Shown here in pieces: positions 41,456 to 50,500 of a stretch of DNA of 64,000 bases. The notes beneath the pieces are model-generated. The model did no database searches, was not told the DNA's origin, and saw only the letters and a list, made by a program, of their open reading frames with translations. A program made the position numbers and the translations under genes. The stretch spans positions 4,774,001 through 4,838,000 of the forward strand of contig OZ253541.1 of NCBI GenBank assembly GCA_965262365.1. The letters are read 5' to 3'. This DNA comes from UBA6522 sp965262365. Its GTDB lineage: Bacteria > Pseudomonadota > Gammaproteobacteria > Steroidobacterales > Rariloculaceae. The stretch's first letter is position 1; each line of letters opens with the position of its first letter.

Positions 41456-42217
41456 TCAGAGGATGCCGGGGATTAGGGCCTTTCGGTTGGTGGGGTAGTC
41501 GGGGAAGCGGGCGCGGTACCATTTGTGGTGGCTGAGCGCTCTGGGTGCCAGATTGGCTGCCGTGTAGAGGAAGAAGGCGAAGCCGGCCAGAGACCAGGTT
41601 GCCAGCGCCCAACCCGCCCATTCGATGATTTCACCGAGATAGTTCGGGCACGAAACGTACCGGAATGCGCCTCCGCGAGGAATGACATAGCCCGCCTCGC
41701 CGGTGCCCCGAAGTTTCAACAGGATATTGTCCGAGCGAATATTCAGGGCCATGCCGGCGAGAAAGATCGCCAGGCCGGCCAGGAACCGCGGGTCGCTCGA
41801 CCAATCGGCGGAGTATTCTCCGATGCTCGATACGAACCGGGCATTGATGTAGGCATTGACCAAATTGAAGAGAAAGCCCGAGCCGACGACGGCAAGCGGG
41901 ATCTTCTTGCCGCTGGTTCGGGTTCGAAACGGGAAGACGAAGGTTCTGTGGAGGTAGTGGGTCTGCCACATCGCCAGAAACACCAGCGGAACCCATTGCC
42001 GTGACGCATCGCCGTTGAAGTAGATAACGGCAAACAGCACCGTGGTCGGCAATTCCATGACGACCCAGCCGATCCTGTTGGAAATATGCGGCCCCCACCC
42101 GGCCCCGGCGTAGTGGCGGCCAAACGGCGCGGTTACCCGGGACAGGTAGAGAAACGTCACCACGGCCAGGGCCATGACCGCCCACACTGCGACCCCGTGA
42201 ATCTGGACCTCAGTCAT
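41456..42217 (-). CDS. DUF1295 / steroid 5-alpha-reductase-like membrane protein
   Basis: 253 residues with about six hydrophobic helices (VAVWAVMALAVVTFLYL, GWVVMELPTTVLFAVIYF, ADWSSDPRFLAGLAIFLAGM). The C-terminal part contains GGAFRYVSCPNYLGEIIEW and APRALSHHKWYRARFPDYP, which match the 3-oxo-5-alpha-steroid 4-dehydrogenase C-terminal domain. It probably reduces a double bond in a lipid with NADPH; the substrate is not known. The start is set at ATG 42217 with GGCGGA before it. Confidence 0.87.
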   Translation of the reverse strand: MTEVQIHGVAVWAVMALAVVTFLYLSRVTAPFGRHYAGAGWGPHISNRIGWVVMELPTTVLFAVIYFNGDASRQWVPLVFLAMWQTHYLHRTFVFPFRTRTSGKKIPLAVVGSGFLFNLVNAYINARFVSSIGEYSADWSSDPRFLAGLAIFLAGMALNIRSDNILLKLRGTGEAGYVIPRGGAFRYVSCPNYLGEIIEWAGWALATWSLAGFAFFLYTAANLAPRALSHHKWYRARFPDYPTNRKALIPGIL

Positions 42218-42442
42218 TCCGCCGCCGCCACGCGACCTCAAGCAGAAGGGCGAAGACGCAGGTCGGCGCCTCGTTCAAGGTCCTCTGCGATGTCGGCAGG
42301 CGCGGCAGATTCGAAGTAGGTCGGTGTATTCCAGTGTGCTTTCATCGTAGCGGGTATAGAGTAACCGGGAGCTTGATGGACAATATCCGAAACAGTCCGG
42401 CAATAGTCAGTCGCGGAACTGAAAATCCTGCCCGAACTCCTA

Positions 42443-42471
42443 TTGACACGTCACCACCCAAGGTGGAAAAT
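42443..42471 (+). promoter_or_regulatory. Sigma70-type promoter of the tRNA-tufB operon
   Basis: TTGACA at 42443-42448, a 17-nt spacer and GAAAAT at 42466-42471. The expected start lies about 10 nt before the tRNA-Tyr gene. The -35 is consensus; the -10 is weaker. Confidence 0.6.
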
Positions 42472-42488
42472 GGGCCGCTTGTGTCCGC

Positions 42489-42573
42489 GGAGGGGTACCC
42501 AAGCGGTCAACGGGGGCAGACTGTAAATCTGCTGGCTATGCCTTCGTAGGTTCGAATCCTACCCCCTCCACCA
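42489..42573 (+). tRNA. tyrU: tRNA-Tyr (anticodon GTA)
   Basis: Class II tRNA with a long variable arm and encoded CCA. Acceptor GGAGGGG pairs with CCCCTCC, the anticodon loop is CTGTAAA with GTA, and the T arm holds TTCGAAT. First tRNA of the Tyr-Gly-Thr-tufB operon. Confidence 0.96.
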
Positions 42574-42600
42574 GAGTGTGGGGGGCAGTCAGCGGCGAAG

Positions 42601-42674
42601 GCGGGTGTAGTTCAAGGGTAGAACCTCAGCCTTCCAAGCTGATGATGGCGGTTCGAGTCCGCTCACCCGCTCCA
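42601..42674 (+). tRNA. glyT: tRNA-Gly (anticodon TCC)
   Basis: Acceptor GCGGGTG pairs with CACCCGC, the anticodon stem CAGC/GCTG holds CTTCCAA (TCC), and CCA is encoded. Second in the operon, as glyT in E. coli. Confidence 0.96.
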
Positions 42675-42729
42675 TGGAGCAAGTACGGGGGCTGTGGAAT
42701 GAGGGCACAAACAAGAGGTGCGGATTTCC

Positions 42730-42805
<76 letters not shown>

Positions 42806-42850
42806 GTTGTATGGAATCACCCGTTCAGGTGGAAAAATTGAAACGTAAGG

Positions 42851-42880
42851 CGGCCGCCCCGGCTGGGCGGCCGTTTGGTT
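42851..42880 (+). terminator. Stem-loop between tRNA-Thr(GGT) and tufB
   Basis: CGGCCGCCC (42851-42859) and GGGCGGCCG (42865-42873) form a 9-bp GC-rich stem with loop CGGCT, followed by TTTGGTT. It looks like an intrinsic terminator or attenuator that would limit readthrough from the tRNA genes into tufB. Confidence 0.75.
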
Positions 42881-42921
42881 AATTCAGGGCTCAGGCCGAG
42901 ACGGAGTTCGGAGCAATCCAG

Positions 42922-44112
42922 ATGGCGAAGAAGAAGTTTGAGCGGACGAAGCCGCATGTGAATGTTGGGACGATTGGGCATGTGGATCATGGCAAGACGA
43001 CGCTGACGGCGGCGTTGACGAAGGTGATGGCGTCGCGTCACGGGGGCGAGACGATCAGTTTCGACGAGATTGACAACGCGCCGGAGGAGCGCGAGCGCGG
43101 GATCACGATTGCGACGGCGCACGTGGAGTACGAGAGCGAGCCTCGTCATTACGCGCACGTGGACTGTCCGGGGCATGCCGATTACGTGAAGAACATGATC
43201 ACCGGTGCGGCGCAGATGGACGGTGCGATTCTGGTGGTCTCGGCGGCGGACGGACCGATGCCGCAGACGCGCGAGCATATTTTGTTGGCGCGCCAGGTGG
43301 GTGTGCCGTACATCGTGGTTTACCTGAACAAGGCGGACATGGTGGACGACGAGGAGTTGTTGGAGTTGGTGGAGCTGGAGGTACGGGATCTGTTGTCCAT
43401 GTACGAGTTTCCGGGCGACGACACCCCGATCATCACCGGCAGTGCGTTGCAGGCGCTGGAGGGGGACGAATCGGCGCTGGGGATTGGCAGTGTGGATGCC
43501 CTGGTGCAGGCGCTGGACGAGTACATTCCGATACCGGAGCGAGCGATCGACGGGGATTTCCTGATGCCGGTGGAGGATGTGTTTTCGATATCCGGACGGG
43601 GCACGGTGGTGACCGGTCGGATAGAGCGCGGCGTGGTGAAGGTGGGGGACGAGGTAGAGATTGTCGGGATCCGTGAGACGAGCAAGAGCACGTGCACGGG
43701 AGTTGAGATGTTTCGCAAGTTGCTGGACGAGGGACAGGCGGGCGACAACGTGGGGGTGTTGTTGCGCGGTGTGAAGCGAGACGAGGTGCAGCGCGGTCAG
43801 GTGTTGTCCAAGCCGCGCTCGATCACGCCGCACACGGATTTTGAGGCCGAGGTGTATATCCTGACGAAGGAGGAGGGTGGGCGACACACGCCTTTTTTCA
43901 AGGGGTATCGGCCGCAGTTTTATTTTCGCACCACGGACGTGACCGGTGCGGTGCAGTTGCCGGAGATGACCGAGATGGTGATGCCGGGCGACAACGTGCA
44001 GATGCGGGTGCAATTGATCGATCCGATCGCGATGGAGGACGGGTTGCGGTTTGCGATCCGGGAAGGGGGTCGCACGGTGGGTGCCGGCGTGGTCGCGAAG
44101 ATCCACGAATAG
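42922..44112 (+). CDS. tufB: Elongation factor Tu (tRNA-linked copy)
   Basis: 396 residues. G1 GHVDHGKTTL, the switch I Thr in ERGITIATAHVEYE, G3 DCPGHADYVKNM, G4 NKADMVDDEE and G5 SALQ are intact, followed by the two barrel domains. It delivers aminoacyl-tRNA to the ribosome. The position after Tyr-Gly-Thr tRNAs and before tRNA-Trp and secE is that of E. coli tufB. I see no difference in the coding sequence from the copy at 59140 except the start codon (ATG here), a synonymous Ala codon near the end, and the stop (TAG). Third positions favour G, unlike the C-rich flanking genes. Confidence 0.98.
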   Translation: MAKKKFERTKPHVNVGTIGHVDHGKTTLTAALTKVMASRHGGETISFDEIDNAPEERERGITIATAHVEYESEPRHYAHVDCPGHADYVKNMITGAAQMDGAILVVSAADGPMPQTREHILLARQVGVPYIVVYLNKADMVDDEELLELVELEVRDLLSMYEFPGDDTPIITGSALQALEGDESALGIGSVDALVQALDEYIPIPERAIDGDFLMPVEDVFSISGRGTVVTGRIERGVVKVGDEVEIVGIRETSKSTCTGVEMFRKLLDEGQAGDNVGVLLRGVKRDEVQRGQVLSKPRSITPHTDFEAEVYILTKEEGGRHTPFFKGYRPQFYFRTTDVTGAVQLPEMTEMVMPGDNVQMRVQLIDPIAMEDGLRFAIREGGRTVGAGVVAKIHE

Positions 44113-44206
44113 GCACCGACGCGATTATCTACACCTGCATCAACGTCGCACGAGGAGAAATGTCGGGGCGCCGACCGAAACGCGGACACGGCGCAAGTAT
44201 GGAGAG

Positions 44207-44282
<76 letters not shown>

Positions 44283-44363
44283 GGTTGAAGAGTTGATTGG
44301 CGTAATTCTCCAAATGGCTCCGATGCACAAGGAAAGGAGCTGACCGGTCCGCAGACATGGCCC

Positions 44364-44741
44364 ATGGAATCAAACGTAGAAACTGAAAATCCATTGCTGG
44401 ATACGCTGAAACTGCTGCTCGCGGGCGCCATCCTGGTCGGCAGCATTCTCGGCTATTACTACTATGCGGACTTCCCGACGCCGCTGCGCGCCCTGGGCGT
44501 GCTCATCGCTTTCGGGCTGTCGGTGGCGGTCGTGATGCAGTCCACCCAGGGCAGGACCCTGTGGCGTTTCATCCAGGGTTCGCGCATAGAACTGCAGAAG
44601 GTGGTATGGCCGACTCGCGAGGAAACCCTGCAGACAACGCTGACCGTGCTTGTATTCGCGCTGATCATGGGCGTGTTTTTCTGGCTGCTCGACCTGTCGC
44701 TGCTGGCGTTGACGCGGCGGCTGACCGGGCAGGGAGGCTGA
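44364..44741 (+). CDS. secE: Preprotein translocase subunit SecE
   Basis: 125 residues with three helices (LLAGAILVGSILGYYYYA, ALGVLIAFGLSVAVVMQS, and the essential last one VLVFALIMGVFFWLLDLS). VVWPTREETLQT is the conserved amphipathic segment. The long form is typical of gammaproteobacteria. It clamps SecY in the Sec translocon. Confidence 0.95.
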   Translation: MESNVETENPLLDTLKLLLAGAILVGSILGYYYYADFPTPLRALGVLIAFGLSVAVVMQSTQGRTLWRFIQGSRIELQKVVWPTREETLQTTLTVLVFALIMGVFFWLLDLSLLALTRRLTGQGG

Positions 44742-44744
44742 TTC

Positions 44745-45281
44745 GTGTCGGATTTGCGGTGGTACGTGGTCCACGCGTATTCAAATTTTGAGCACAAGGT
44801 CAAGTCCTCTCTTGAAGAGCGGATCAAGCGCTATGGCCTTGAGGAAAAGTTCGGAGAAATCCTCGTGCCCACCGAAGAGGTCGTGGAGATGAGGGACGGG
44901 CAGAAACGGCGCAGCGAGCGCAAGTTCTTCCCGGGCTACGTGCTTGTGCAGATGGAGATGGACGAATCGAGCTGGCACCTGGTCAAGGAGGTCCCGAAGG
45001 TGCTCGGGTTCATCGGCGGCAGTACCGACCGGCCTGCCCCGATCACGGATGCGGAAGCCACCGCCATACTGGACCGTGTCCAGGAGGGCGTGGACAAGCC
45101 CAGGCCCAAGGTGCTTTTCGAACCCGGCGAGGTCGTGCGGGTGAACGACGGTCCATTCAACGACTTCAACGGCGTTGTGGAAAACGTCAATTACGACAAG
45201 AACAAGGTTCGGGTGGCGGTCCAGATTCTCGGCCGTTCGACCCCGGTGGAGCTGGATTTCAGCCAGGTAGAAAAAGCGTAA
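44745..45281 (+). CDS. nusG: Transcription termination/antitermination factor NusG
   Basis: 178 residues from GTG 44745. The NGN domain starts LRWYVVHAYSNFEHKV and contains KRRSERKFFPGYVLVQME; the KOW domain holds EVVRVNDGPFNDFNGVVENV. It binds RNA polymerase, raises elongation rate, and links transcription to Rho or the ribosome. Starts 3 nt after secE, as usual. Confidence 0.96.
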   Translation: MSDLRWYVVHAYSNFEHKVKSSLEERIKRYGLEEKFGEILVPTEEVVEMRDGQKRRSERKFFPGYVLVQMEMDESSWHLVKEVPKVLGFIGGSTDRPAPITDAEATAILDRVQEGVDKPRPKVLFEPGEVVRVNDGPFNDFNGVVENVNYDKNKVRVAVQILGRSTPVELDFSQVEKA

Positions 45282-45298
45282 CGCGGCGGAGCCGAACA

Positions 45299-45751
45299 AT
45301 GGCGGTAAGGAAAAAAATCGATACCTATATCAAGTTGCAGATTCCGGCCGGACAGGCGAATCCGAGTCCGCCCGTGGGTCCCGCCCTTGGGCAGCACGGC
45401 GTGAATATCATGGAATTCTGCAAGGTTTTCAACGCGCAGACACAGAAACTCGAGCCGGGCATGCCCACGCCGGTGGTGATTTCCGTCTACGTCGACAAGA
45501 GTTTTTCGTTTATTACCAAGACGCCGCCCGCCGCGGTGCTGCTCAAGAAAGCCGCCGGCATCCAGAAGGGCAGCGGGACACCGAATACCGAGAAGGTCGG
45601 CACCGTCACCAGGGACCAGTTGGAAGAGATCGCCAGGATCAAGGAGCCTGATCTCAACGCTGCCGACATGGATGCGGCGGTCAGGGTGATCGCCGGCAGT
45701 GCGCGAAGCATGGGCCTGGAAGTGGAGGGGTTGGATGGCCAAAGTCACTAA
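45299..45751 (+). CDS. rplK: 50S ribosomal protein L11
   Basis: 150 residues. It has the Pro-rich IPAGQANPSPPVGPALGQ N-terminal domain and the rRNA-binding end GTVTRDQLEEIARIKEPDL with ARSMGLEVEG. It is part of the GTPase-associated centre with L10 and L7/L12. Its end overlaps rplA by 17 nt. Confidence 0.97.
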   Translation: MAVRKKIDTYIKLQIPAGQANPSPPVGPALGQHGVNIMEFCKVFNAQTQKLEPGMPTPVVISVYVDKSFSFITKTPPAAVLLKKAAGIQKGSGTPNTEKVGTVTRDQLEEIARIKEPDLNAADMDAAVRVIAGSARSMGLEVEGLDGQSH

Positions 45752-46430
45752 GTACCGGAAGGATGCCAGGGCCGGCGTTCAGCGCGGCCACGCCTATCCT
45801 GCGGACGAAGCTTTCGGTCTGGTGAAGAAACTGGCGAAAGCGAAGTTTTCCGAATCGGTAGATGCCGCGGTGAACCTGGGAGTCGATCCCCGGCGTTCGG
45901 ATCAGGTCGTGCGAGGCTCGACGGTGCTCCCCAATGGCACCGGCAAGAACGTTCGCGTTGCCGTGTTCGCCCAGGGCGAGCAGGCCGCCGCCGCAGAGGA
46001 AGCCGGGGCGGACATCGTGGGAATGGAAGATCTCGCCGAGGCCGTACAGGGCGGCGAACTGAATTTCGATGTGGCCATTGCCAGCCCGGATGCCATGCGG
46101 GTCGTGGGCCGGCTGGGACGGATCCTCGGTCCCCGTGGGCTCATGCCCAATCCGAAGGTCGGCACGGTTACCACGGACGTAGCCGGTGCAGTGCGCAGCG
46201 CCAAGGCCGGCCAGGTTCGATACCGAACCGACAAGGCGGGCGTGGTGCACTGCCAGATAGGCAACGTCGCGTTCGAGGTTGAGGCGCTCAGACAGAATCT
46301 GGAGGCGTTGCTTGCAGACCTGCACAAGGCCAAGCCGGCGGCATCGAAGGGACAGTACATGAAGCGCGTCAGCGTATCTTCGACCATGGGTCCCGGGGTC
46401 GTAGTCGATCAGGCGTCGGTCAGCAGTTGA
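45735..46430 (+). CDS. rplA: 50S ribosomal protein L1
   Basis: 231 residues starting MAKVTKYRKDARAGVQRG, inside the end of rplK. LPNGTGKNVRVAVFAQGE and LGPRGLMPNPKVGTVT are hallmarks. L1 forms the E-site stalk and in relatives represses the rplKA message. ATG 45735 is preferred to 45699 on family length. Confidence 0.96.
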   Translation: MAKVTKYRKDARAGVQRGHAYPADEAFGLVKKLAKAKFSESVDAAVNLGVDPRRSDQVVRGSTVLPNGTGKNVRVAVFAQGEQAAAAEEAGADIVGMEDLAEAVQGGELNFDVAIASPDAMRVVGRLGRILGPRGLMPNPKVGTVTTDVAGAVRSAKAGQVRYRTDKAGVVHCQIGNVAFEVEALRQNLEALLADLHKAKPAASKGQYMKRVSVSSTMGPGVVVDQASVSS

Positions 46431-46464
46431 CGCGGGTCGGGTAGCATTCTGTCAGGAGAAGGGT

Positions 46465-46986
46465 ATGGCGCTTAATCTGGCCCAAAAGAAAGCATTGGTC
46501 GCCGACGTCAATGCCATGGCGGCATCGTCCCTGTCGGCCGTGTTGGCGGAGTACCGCGGACTGACAGTCGCCGAGATGACCGAACTCAGGACCGAGGCGC
46601 GCAACGCCGGCGTATACATGAAGGTTGTGAAGAATTCCCTCGCGCGGCGGGCCGTTGAAGGGACGCAATTCGAATGCATCCAGCCGTCGCTCCGAGGTCC
46701 CTTGCTGCTGGCCTTTTCCAGGGAAGATCCGGGGTCCGCGGCGCGCGTGATCAAGGGTTTCTCGAAGGGCCATGCCAATCTCGTCACCGTTTCCGTGGCA
46801 GTAGGCGGAGAACTGTACGACGCGACGAACCTGGACAGAGTGGCGTCGCTGCCGAATCTGGACGAGGCACGAGCGATGCTGCTCAGAACCCTGAACGGGC
46901 CATTGACGCAGCTTGTTCGGGTGCTCAGCGAACCCGGAGCGATGTTGGCGCGAGCCCTGCAGGGGCGCAGCGAACCAGCTGAATAG
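46465..46986 (+). CDS. rplJ: 50S ribosomal protein L10
   Basis: 173 residues. The N-terminal domain (LNLAQKKALVADVNAM, AVLAEYRGLTVAEMTELR) binds 23S rRNA; the last helix carries L7/L12 dimers. GGAGAAGGGT precedes the ATG. Only 34 bp separate it from rplA, far shorter than in E. coli. Confidence 0.96.
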   Translation: MALNLAQKKALVADVNAMAASSLSAVLAEYRGLTVAEMTELRTEARNAGVYMKVVKNSLARRAVEGTQFECIQPSLRGPLLLAFSREDPGSAARVIKGFSKGHANLVTVSVAVGGELYDATNLDRVASLPNLDEARAMLLRTLNGPLTQLVRVLSEPGAMLARALQGRSEPAE

Positions 46987-47033
46987 CGGTTGAAACGTTT
47001 TTTACTTGAATTCACCTGATGGAGAAGTAAGCC

Positions 47034-47414
47034 ATGGCTTTGACGAATGAACAGCTCATCGAAGAGTTGAGCAACAAGCCGATCATGGAAGTCGTTGACT
47101 TGGTGAGGTCGCTGGAGGAGAAGTGGGGCGTATCCGCCGCGGCTCCAGTGGCTGTCGCGGCAGACGGCGGCGGCGGTGCCGCCGAGGATGAGGTCGAGGA
47201 GCAGACCGAATTCGACGTTATCCTGACCAGTTTCGGATCCGCCAAGGTGCCCGTCATCAAGGTGGTCAGAGCGCTCACGGGTCTTGGTCTCAAGGAGGCC
47301 AAGGACCTGGTCGAAGCCGCTCCCAGCGCGGTTCGGGAAGCCATTACCATGGACGAAGCAGAGGATGTGAAGAAGCAGCTGGAAGAGGCTGGCGCGAGCG
47401 TCGATATCAAGTGA
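47034..47414 (+). CDS. rplL: 50S ribosomal protein L7/L12
   Basis: 126 residues. The N-terminal dimerisation helices (LIEELSNKPIMEVVDLVRSL) lead into an Ala/Gly/Glu-rich hinge (VAADGGGGAAEDEVEEQ) and a C-terminal factor-binding domain (KVPVIKVVRALTGLGLKEAK). It recruits translation GTPases. Confidence 0.97.
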   Translation: MALTNEQLIEELSNKPIMEVVDLVRSLEEKWGVSAAAPVAVAADGGGGAAEDEVEEQTEFDVILTSFGSAKVPVIKVVRALTGLGLKEAKDLVEAAPSAVREAITMDEAEDVKKQLEEAGASVDIK

Positions 47415-47436
47415 CTCGCACCCGCCTCCGTAACCG

Positions 47437-47467
47437 CGGGCGAATCCCCCGAAAAGGGGGGAGCCCG
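47437..47467 (+). terminator. Stem-loop attenuator in the rplL-rpoB gap
   Basis: CGGGC and GCCCG frame an inner CCCCC-GAAAA-GGGGG hairpin (47446-47460). There is no clean T-run, so it is more likely a partial attenuator or processing site than a full terminator; the E. coli gap also carries such an attenuator and an RNase III site. Confidence 0.6.
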
Positions 47468-47554
47468 TGGAGCGCACGCGCACACACGCGCAGCGGCATC
47501 GCGCTGCGTGTGACCTGCCCAGTCGTCATTCCAATGCAGTCGAGGTAACTCGCG

Positions 47555-50500
47555 ATGGCGTATTCGTTTACTGAGAAAAAGCGCATTCGAAAGAATTTCG
47601 GGAAGCTTCCGTCCGTTCTGGACGTTCCCTATCTTCTTTCGATCCAGCTTGACTCCTATCGAGCTTTCCTGCAGCGGGACGCACTGGCCGAGGAGCGGAT
47701 CGATACGGGCTTGCATTCGGCCTTCAACAGCGTCTTCCCCATCGTCAGCTACTCGGGGAACGCGGCGCTTGAATACATAAGCTACCGCCTCGGAGAGCCG
47801 GTCTTCGACGTCAAGGAGTGCCAGCTTCGCGGACTGACCTATGCCGCACCCTTGCGCGTGCTGGTGCGCCTGGTGATCTATGACCGGGATGCGCCGGCGA
47901 GCAAGAAGAAAATCAAGGACATTCGCGAGCAGGAAGTCTACCTGGGCGAGATGCCCATGATGACCGGACACGGCACCTTCGTGGTCAACGGAACCGAGCG
48001 CGTGATCGTCTCGCAGTTACACCGTTCGCCCGGTGTGTTCTTCGACCATGACAAGGGCAAGACGCATTCCTCCGGCAAGTTGCTGTTCTCCGCGCGGGTG
48101 ATTCCATACCGTGGATCCTGGCTCGATTTCGAGTTCGATGCCAAGGATTGCGTATTCGTACGCATCGACCGACGCCGCAAGTTGCCCGTAACCATCCTGC
48201 TGAGGGCGCTGGACTTCAGCAACGAGCAAATGCTGAAGATATTCTTCGACATCAACGAGTTCACGCTGACGAGCAGCGGAATCCGGTTGAAACTCGTTGT
48301 GGAAAGGCTCAGGGGGGAGACCGCCAGTTTCGATATCAAGGTCGGCGACAAGACGGTGGTCGAAAAGGACCGGCGGATTACCGTGCGGCACGTCCGCGAG
48401 TTGGCAAAGGCCGGAGTCAAGCATCTGGAAGTTCCGCCGGAATACCTGGACGGTCGAATCCTGGCCCACGATATCGTCGACGAGGAGACCGGCGAACTCC
48501 TGGCCCGCGCCAACGACGAACTGGATTCCGTGGCGATTGCTTCGTTGATCGAAAAGGGAGTCAAGAAGATCGGCACGCTTTACGTCAACGACCTGGATCG
48601 CGGAGCGTTCATCTCCAATACGGTGCGCATCGATGCTACCCAGTCGCGGCTGGAGGCATTGGTGGAAATCTACCGGATGATGCGGCCGGGCGAACCGCCG
48701 ACCAAGGAGGCCGCCGAGAACCTGTTCCAGAACCTGTTCTTCAATCCGGAGCGCTATGACCTTTCGGCAGTGGGCCGGATGAAGTTCAACCGCCGGGTGG
48801 GGCGGGAGTCGGCCGCGGGCGACGGCGTACTCTCCAACGACGACATCATCGAAGTATTGCGGACGTTGATCGATATCCGTAACGGCAACGGCACCGTCGA
48901 CGATATCGACCACCTCGGCAACCGCCGCGTGCGCAGCGTCGGCGAAATGGCCGAGAACGCCTTCCGCATTGGCCTGGTGCGCGTCGAGCGGGCGGTCAAG
49001 GAGCGCTTGACGCTGGCCGAGTCCGAGGGCCTCATGCCCAAGGAAATGATCAACGCCAAGCCCGTGTCCGCGGCGGTCAAGGAGTTTTTCGGCTCCAGCC
49101 AGCTATCGCAGTTCATGGATCAACAGAATCCGCTTTCGGAGGTCACCCACAAGCGGCGCGTTTCGGCGTTGGGTCCCGGCGGACTGACCCGCGAACGGGC
49201 CGGGTTCGAAGTGCGCGACGTGCACCCTACGCACTATGGCCGGGTCTGCCCGATCGAGACTCCCGAGGGCCCGAACATCGGGCTCATCAACTCACTTGCC
49301 GTGTACGCCCGTACCAACGAATACGGCTTTCTGGAAACGCCCTACCGGCGCGCAGCCAATGGCAGGGTCAGCAACGATATCGAGTATCTTTCCGCCATCG
49401 AGGAAGGCCAGTACGTGATTGCGCAGGCCAACTCGAACCTGACCTCCCGTGGCCAGTTCGTGGATGACCTGGTGTCATGCCGTTTCAAGAACGAGTTCAC
49501 CCTGTTTCCCCCGCAGCAGGTGGATTACATGGACGTGTCTCCGAAACAGATCGTGTCGGTGGCGGCATCGCTGATTCCGTTCCTCGAACACGACGACGCC
49601 AACCGGGCGCTGATGGGTTCCAACATGCAGCGCCAGGCGGTGCCTACGCTGCGCACGGAAACGCCATTGGTCGGAACCGGCATGGAGCGCGCCGTGGCGG
49701 TGGATTCCGGCGTGACGGTTATCGCCAACCGGGGCGGTACCGTGGACTCCGTGGATGCCTCGCGCATCGTCGTACGGGTGAACGACAGCGAGACCAGCGC
49801 CGGTGAGGCCGGCGTCGACATCTACAACCTCACCAAGTACACCCGGTCCAACCAGAATACGTGCATCAACCAGCGTCCCCTGGTCAAGGCCGGGAACGTC
49901 ATCGAGCGGAGCGATGTGCTGGCCGACGGCCCGTCCACCAGCCTGGGAGAACTGGCGCTGGGCCAGAACCTGCTGGTGGCCTTCATGCCGTGGAACGGTT
50001 ACAACTTCGAGGATTCCATCCTGATCTCCGAACGCGTGGTGGAGGAGGACCGCTTTACCACGATCCACATCGAGGAGCTGACCTGCGTCGCCCGGGATAC
50101 CAAGCTGGGTCCGGAGGAAGTGACGGGCGACATTCCCAACGTCGGCGACGCGGCCCTGACCAAGCTCGACGAATCGGGGATCGCCTTCATCGGCGCGGAA
50201 GTCCAGGCCGGGGACATCCTGGTAGGCAAGGTCACGCCGAAGGGCGAGACCCAGCTCACACCGGAAGAAAAGCTCTTGCGGGCCATCTTTGGCGAGAAGG
50301 CCTCGGATGTGAAGGACACCTCGCTGCGCGTGCCTCCCGGCATGGACGGCACGGTGATCGACGTGCGGGTATTCACCCGCGACGGCGTCGAGAAGGATTC
50401 CCGCGCGCTGGCCATCGAGCGACAGGAACTGGAGGCGGTACGCAAGGATCTGGACGATCAGCGGCGGATTCTTGAAGAGGATATCTTCCAGCGGGTCGAG

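Noticed and set aside
42817..44106. Minus-strand frame of about 430 codons opposite tufB, repeated opposite tufA
   Set aside because: It recurs only because the two tuf genes are nearly identical; it is His/Leu/Arg-rich antisense without a start signal.
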